Source: CAWBFD01 sp963788115
Lineage (GTDB): Bacteria > Actinomycetota > Thermoleophilia > Solirubrobacterales > 70-9
Direction of reading: 5' to 3'
DNA length: 64,000 nucleotides
NCBI GenBank assembly: GCA_963788115.1
Contig: CAWBFD010000002.1
Span: 372,001 to 436,000 of the forward strand
Shown: piece after piece, positions 60,403-64,000 of the stretch
Layout of the letters: each line of letters begins with the position of its first letter
Numbering within the stretch: position 1 is the stretch's first letter
The notes under the pieces: generated by a model
What the model was told of the DNA's origin: nothing
Seen by the model: the letters and a program-made list of their open reading frames with translations, nothing else
The model's database searches: none
Translations under genes and position numbers: made by a program

Positions 60403-61455
60403 TCACCGCCGCCGCACCGCCCGTCCGGTGAGCTCGTCCTCGAGCAGCGCGCGGTCCGCCTCGACCATGATCCGCACCAACTCCTCGAACGAGGTGGCCG
60501 GCAACCAGCCGAGCCGCTCCGACGCCTTGCTCGAGTCGCCTCGCAGCACATCGACCTCGGTCGGGCGGAGATAGCGGGGGTCGAGCTCGACGAACGATTC
60601 CCACTCGAGGTCGAGGAGCTCCGCCGCCCGGTCGAGGAACTCCCGCACCGAGTGCGTCTCGCCGGTCGCGATCACGTAGTCGTCGGCCGAGTCGGCCTGA
60701 AGCATCCGCCACATCGCGTCGGTGTACTCGGGCGCGTAGCCCCAGTCGCGCTTCGCGTCGAGGTTGCCGAGGTAGAGCCGATCCTGGAGTCCGGCTTTGA
60801 TCCGCGCCAGCGCGCGCGTGATCTTGCGCGTGACGAACGTTTCACCCCGGCGCGGCGACTCGTGGTTGAACAGGATCCCGTTGACGCAGAACATCCCGTA
60901 GCTCTCGCGGTAATTGACCGTCATCCAGTACGCCATGAGCTTGGCGGCGCCGTAGGGACTGCGGGGGCGGAACGGAGTCGCCTCGGACTGCGGCGCGGGG
61001 GAGGAGCCGAAGATCTCGCTCGAGGCCGCGTTGTAGAACCGCGTCTCGACGCCCGTCTCACGGATCGCCTCCAGCAGCCGCACGGCGCCCACGCCGGTGA
61101 CGTCGGCGGTGTACTCCGGGTTGTCGAAGCTCACCCGCACGTGGCTTTGCGCGCCGAGGTTGTAGATCTCGGCGGGTTGGATCTCGTAGATGAGTCGAGC
61201 GAGACGGGACGAGTCGGCGAGGTCCCCATAGTGCAGGAACATGCCGACCTGCTCCTCGTGGGGATCTCGGTAGAGGTGGTCGATCCGGCCGGTGTTGAAG
61301 CTCGAGGACCGTCGGACGATCCCGTGGACCTCATAGCCGCGGTCGAGCAGCTGCTCGGCCAGATAGGAGCCGTCCTGACCGGAGATACCGGAGATCAGGG
61401 CTCGCCGGCCGCGGCCGCCCAGCGTTGCCCCATCCCCTGAGGGAGTCACGTTCAC
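60403..61455 (-). CDS. gmd: GDP-mannose 4,6-dehydratase
   Basis: 350 residues. ALISGISGQDGSYLAEQLLD is the NADP-binding motif, GIVRRSSSFNTGRIDHLY, HYGDLADSS, NLGAQSHVRVSFDNPEYTAD and SPYGAAKLMAYWMT (YxxxK) are GMD signatures; NHESPRRGETFVTRKITRAL and RDWGYAPEYTDAMW bind GDP-mannose. It makes GDP-4-keto-6-deoxymannose, precursor of fucose, rhamnose or perosamine sugars. No GDP-fucose synthase is in the window. It anchors the reading of this locus as deoxysugar glycan synthesis. Confidence 0.93.
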   Translation of the reverse strand: MNVTPSGDGATLGGRGRRALISGISGQDGSYLAEQLLDRGYEVHGIVRRSSSFNTGRIDHLYRDPHEEQVGMFLHYGDLADSSRLARLIYEIQPAEIYNLGAQSHVRVSFDNPEYTADVTGVGAVRLLEAIRETGVETRFYNAASSEIFGSSPAPQSEATPFRPRSPYGAAKLMAYWMTVNYRESYGMFCVNGILFNHESPRRGETFVTRKITRALARIKAGLQDRLYLGNLDAKRDWGYAPEYTDAMWRMLQADSADDYVIATGETHSVREFLDRAAELLDLEWESFVELDPRYLRPTEVDVLRGDSSKASERLGWLPATSFEELVRIMVEADRALLEDELTGRAVRRR

Positions 61456-61478
61456 CGGCCGGAAGCCTAGCGTGGCGC

Positions 61479-62270
61479 TCAGCTCGGGTAGCGCAGGGCC
61501 TCGAGGGCCTCGCCAAACACACCGTTCAGGCAGCTGATGGTTTCGGGCTTCAGCTTGTCCCGATGATCCCCGGGCGTCACTTGACGTCGATGAGACCAGG
61601 CGTCTTCGCCGCGCTTGACGGTGAAGCTGGACTCCGCGCGACTCGTCAAGTCGTCGAGCAGATCCGGGTCGTCCACGCCCATGACGTTCGCGACCGAGCG
61701 AAGCCAGGCGCCCGGCGCATCGATCATGTCTTCGTACCGAAGAAAGATAGTGTTGTCACGACCATGGACGAACTTCAGATAGGCGGCGTACCGATCGCGA
61801 AGATTGCCGGCGAAGCTCCACAGATCGGCACCGGTGCCATAGGTTCCCTGGACAGGGCTCTGCTCGGCGGTCGCCATCTGGATCACGAACGCGTCGATTC
61901 CGGCACGGGCAATCTCCCCTCGATATCCCGTGTCACCAGGGAGAGGGCCGGAGTGGGAGTAGCAGTACGCGTAGAACATCGATACGAGCACATCGCGGGG
62001 GTCCCGTAGATGCAGCAGCATGCGACAGTCGTCGCTCCGGGGCACGGGTATGTACACACGGAATGGTCCGAAGCAACCGGGCTGTGACAACCACCTGTCC
62101 GGATCACTGGCGACGTCGTGCACCGACACCCGCTCGTCCGCGCCGCGGTTCGGGGAGACGTATCGATGCCCGGAGTGCTTCACCAGTTGCCGGAGGACCC
62201 GGTGCAGGAGCATCGAGCCGCTCCGGTGCATCGTGTAGACGACGACGCGGTCTCTGGTCTCCGGACGCAC
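61479..62270 (-). CDS. Sulfotransferase-domain protein
   Basis: 263 residues. VVVYTMHRSGSMLLHRVLRQ is the PAPS-loop region, LLHLRDPRDVLVSMFYAYCY the 3'-phosphate motif with R-D-P-R-D, and FLRYEDMIDAPGAWLRSVAN the following helix. This is the cytosolic-type sulfotransferase layout, only distantly related to the other sulfotransferases here. It is followed on the same strand by gmd (23 bp gap), so sulfation and deoxysugar synthesis are likely co-expressed. Start GTG 62270. Confidence 0.82.
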   Translation of the reverse strand: MRPETRDRVVVYTMHRSGSMLLHRVLRQLVKHSGHRYVSPNRGADERVSVHDVASDPDRWLSQPGCFGPFRVYIPVPRSDDCRMLLHLRDPRDVLVSMFYAYCYSHSGPLPGDTGYRGEIARAGIDAFVIQMATAEQSPVQGTYGTGADLWSFAGNLRDRYAAYLKFVHGRDNTIFLRYEDMIDAPGAWLRSVANVMGVDDPDLLDDLTSRAESSFTVKRGEDAWSHRRQVTPGDHRDKLKPETISCLNGVFGEALEALRYPS

Positions 62271-62322
62271 CGGGGGATCCTAGCCAGACTGGGCTTCCGC
62301 GCTGAAGCTAGAGTCCAGGGCC

Positions 62323-64000
62323 GTGAAGGTCAGCCATCTGATCAGTACCGTCGGCGCTTCGGCGCCTGAGGATCTCCGCGAGGCACAGCGGATCACTCTG
62401 GAGTCCATCTCTCAGGCCCGCCAGCTGACCAACCCCGAGATCGAGGTCGAGGTCCGCGCCGCCCGGTTCCCGGACGAGCCGCTGCCGGCCGACTGGCTGA
62501 TGAACGCCGTCGAGCTCCGTCGATCCATTATCGACGTGGCCCCCTTTCCGTGCACTCGACGGCTGCCACTGCTCGCAGACGTACTTTCCGGTGTGCCCTC
62601 GGACAGCGATCTGGTCGTGTACACCAACATCGACATCGCGGTGCAACCACACTTCTACGAGCTGGTCGTCGACCTGCACCGTCGCGGCTATGACGCCTTC
62701 ACCATCAACCGCCGCACGGTCCTGCCGCGACACGGCTCGTGGGACGACCTCGCATGGTTTGCAACACAGCAGGGCGCGCCCCATTGGGGGACTGATTGCT
62801 TCGTCTTCGTACCGTCACTTGCTCCGGAGATCGACGTCGGTGATGTCTGCCTGGGAGTCCGGGGCGTCGCCAAGGCCCTGCTGTTCAACCTGCGGGTGCT
62901 GGTCACCGGCTTTCGCGTCTTCGCCGACCTCCACGCAACGCTGCACGTGGGAAACGACCGCGTTTGGCGGAGCGCCGCATTTTCCGACCTCAGCCGTCAC
63001 AACCACCGCGAGGTTTGCGGAGTGGTTCGGCGGCTCAGCGAGCGATTCGACTCCCACACCGTCGCAAGCGTTCCGGCGGTCAGGCGTTTCCTGCGAGACG
63101 CAGACGACGACCTCGCCGACGCGCCGGCCGCTGCAGGAACGGACGCCACCCCGCAGCGGCGAGGCTCTGGTCCCATTCGCGACCGTCCCGTGGTCCGGCT
63201 CCAAGGAAACCGGCAGCTCGTCGTGACAGTCAGTCCCGGTTCCACCGCCACCCATTTCATCGCGAGGCTGCTCGCGACCGGGAGGCGGACCGTGGCACAC
63301 CACCAGGGTGAGCCAACGATGAGCGGACCATGGCTGCGACGCGTTACCCACGACCGTCCCGAGACCTCCTTCGAGGAGCGACGTGTCAAGGCGGCGGCGT
63401 TGCGCTGGCAGCTGTCGCGGGTGCTCGACCGCGGTTATCTCGTCGATAGCAACCACATGTTCCTCAAGACCTATGCCGACGTCGTTCTCGACGAGTTCAA
63501 TCTCGGCGAGCTGATCGTGCTCGACCTCCGTCGGGATGTCGCCTCGCTGGCGAAGAGCATGATGGACCGCGGGTGGTTCAGTCCGCTTGCTCCCGCCTGG
63601 CCCAATTGGCTGATTCCGCCCACGGCGCCGGGCGCGATGTTCCCCATCGATCCGGAGCGCGTGGGGGGCAGGCTCGACCTCGTGCTCGGCTACATCGCCG
63701 ACCACGAGCTGCGCCGACGCGAGCTGCTGGCGAACGCTCCCGAGCTGCGCTGGGTCGAGGTGGACACTTCCAGGTTGGCTCAGCCGGACGGCGCCGCCTG
63801 GCTATTTGAGGAGCTCGGCATGCGTCCACGGAAGCGAGCCTGGCGCGAGCTGACGCGCAGGGAGAGGCGACGCTCGAGCAAGCGACACCGCGAGAGCCAC
63901 TCGGAGGACGAGGTCCGCGCCGGGATCGCCTCGTTTGGCGCCAGGTTCGAGGCCGAGCTTGCGGACCGCTCCCTAGGCGAGACCTTTCCAGTGACTCCGT
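62323..64000 (+). CDS. Fused glycosyltransferase-like and sulfotransferase-like protein (runs off right edge)
   Basis: From GTG 62323 the frame stays open to the end of the window (559 codons), so the gene is incomplete. The first 270 residues look like a GT-A-type domain: DSDLVVYTNIDIAVQPHFYE holds a possible D-x-D-type site, followed by YDAFTINRRTVLPRH and HWGTDCFVFVPSL. From about residue 305, LVVTVSPGSTATHFIARLLA and LIVLDLRRDVASLAKSMMDR have the layout of PAPS-binding loop and 3'-phosphate motif. A two-domain enzyme adding and sulfating a sugar is a reasonable guess; neither domain is confirmed. Confidence 0.65.
   Translation, partial: MKVSHLISTVGASAPEDLREAQRITLESISQARQLTNPEIEVEVRAARFPDEPLPADWLMNAVELRRSIIDVAPFPCTRRLPLLADVLSGVPSDSDLVVYTNIDIAVQPHFYELVVDLHRRGYDAFTINRRTVLPRHGSWDDLAWFATQQGAPHWGTDCFVFVPSLAPEIDVGDVCLGVRGVAKALLFNLRVLVTGFRVFADLHATLHVGNDRVWRSAAFSDLSRHNHREVCGVVRRLSERFDSHTVASVPAVRRFLRDADDDLADAPAAAGTDATPQRRGSGPIRDRPVVRLQGNRQLVVTVSPGSTATHFIARLLATGRRTVAHHQGEPTMSGPWLRRVTHDRPETSFEERRVKAAALRWQLSRVLDRGYLVDSNHMFLKTYADVVLDEFNLGELIVLDLRRDVASLAKSMMDRGWFSPLAPAWPNWLIPPTAPGAMFPIDPERVGGRLDLVLGYIADHELRRRELLANAPELRWVEVDTSRLAQPDGAAWLFEELGMRPRKRAWRELTRRERRRSSKRHRESHSEDEVRAGIASFGARFEAELADRSLGETFPVTP

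Overview
The window is GC-rich DNA (roughly two thirds G+C by eye) from a Gram-positive actinobacterium. The best lineage clue is the N-terminus of the gene at 36685-37572 (short basic head, then 'ANVMATAAVFIALGGTAWA', then repeats of the N-A-V-K-T-x-K-I type), an architecture I associate with Thermoleophilia such as Solirubrobacterales. GTG/TTG starts, ATGA/GTGA overlaps and many ECF-type and secreted genes fit. No plasmid, phage or CRISPR backbone is visible.

Layout. 1-23.8 kb is ordinary mixed metabolism: the end of a molybdopterin oxidoreductase, aldo/keto reductase, nitrilase, DoxX proteins, an ECF sigma/anti-sigma pair, a ferredoxin-reductase-like flavoprotein coupled to folE, proline dehydrogenase, an SDR, a secreted Asp-box protein, a LysM/VanY hydrolase and a CopC/YibE-YibF block. 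It also holds relics (a lysS fragment, a SnoaL-like fragment).

23.87-39.04 kb is bounded by a 63-bp perfect direct repeat: the 3' two thirds of a tRNA-Ser(CGA), the right copy lying inside the intact tRNA gene. No integrase remains. The segment carries a stress/envelope set (alanine-rich coiled-coil protein, large LuxR/MalT-like regulator, amphi-Trp protein, two DUF1269-like proteins, HdeD proteins, lipid kinase, PAP2 phosphatase, flippase-like protein, CorA), then a beta-helix surface protein and a sulfatase-modifying-factor-like protein. Six copies of a 32-bp motif lie upstream of the small stress genes, always in the same orientation relative to the gene. Many genes here carry single-base frameshifts, and relics of LuxR, HdeD, arginase and a methylase-like gene are present.

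39.1-44.7 kb holds a Ser/Thr kinase, an ECF sigma factor fused to a membrane segment and a Ser/Gly/Asp-rich tail, and a repeat-rich secreted protein. The kinase and the repeat protein share an upstream element with identical spacing. YtoQ, TrpB2 and tRNA-Ser(GGA) follow.

44.7-64 kb looks like a surface-glycan locus: five intact sulfotransferases, one sulfotransferase relic, a sulfotransferase-like domain in a gene running off the right edge, glycosyltransferases, GDP-mannose 4,6-dehydratase and two related FG-GAP proteins. Housekeeping genes (NAPRTase, tadA, UspA, TMEM175-like channel) are interspersed. A plausible reading is synthesis and sulfation of a deoxyhexose-containing envelope polysaccharide; this is inference from gene content. 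All calls are by eye from the sequence; no database search was run.
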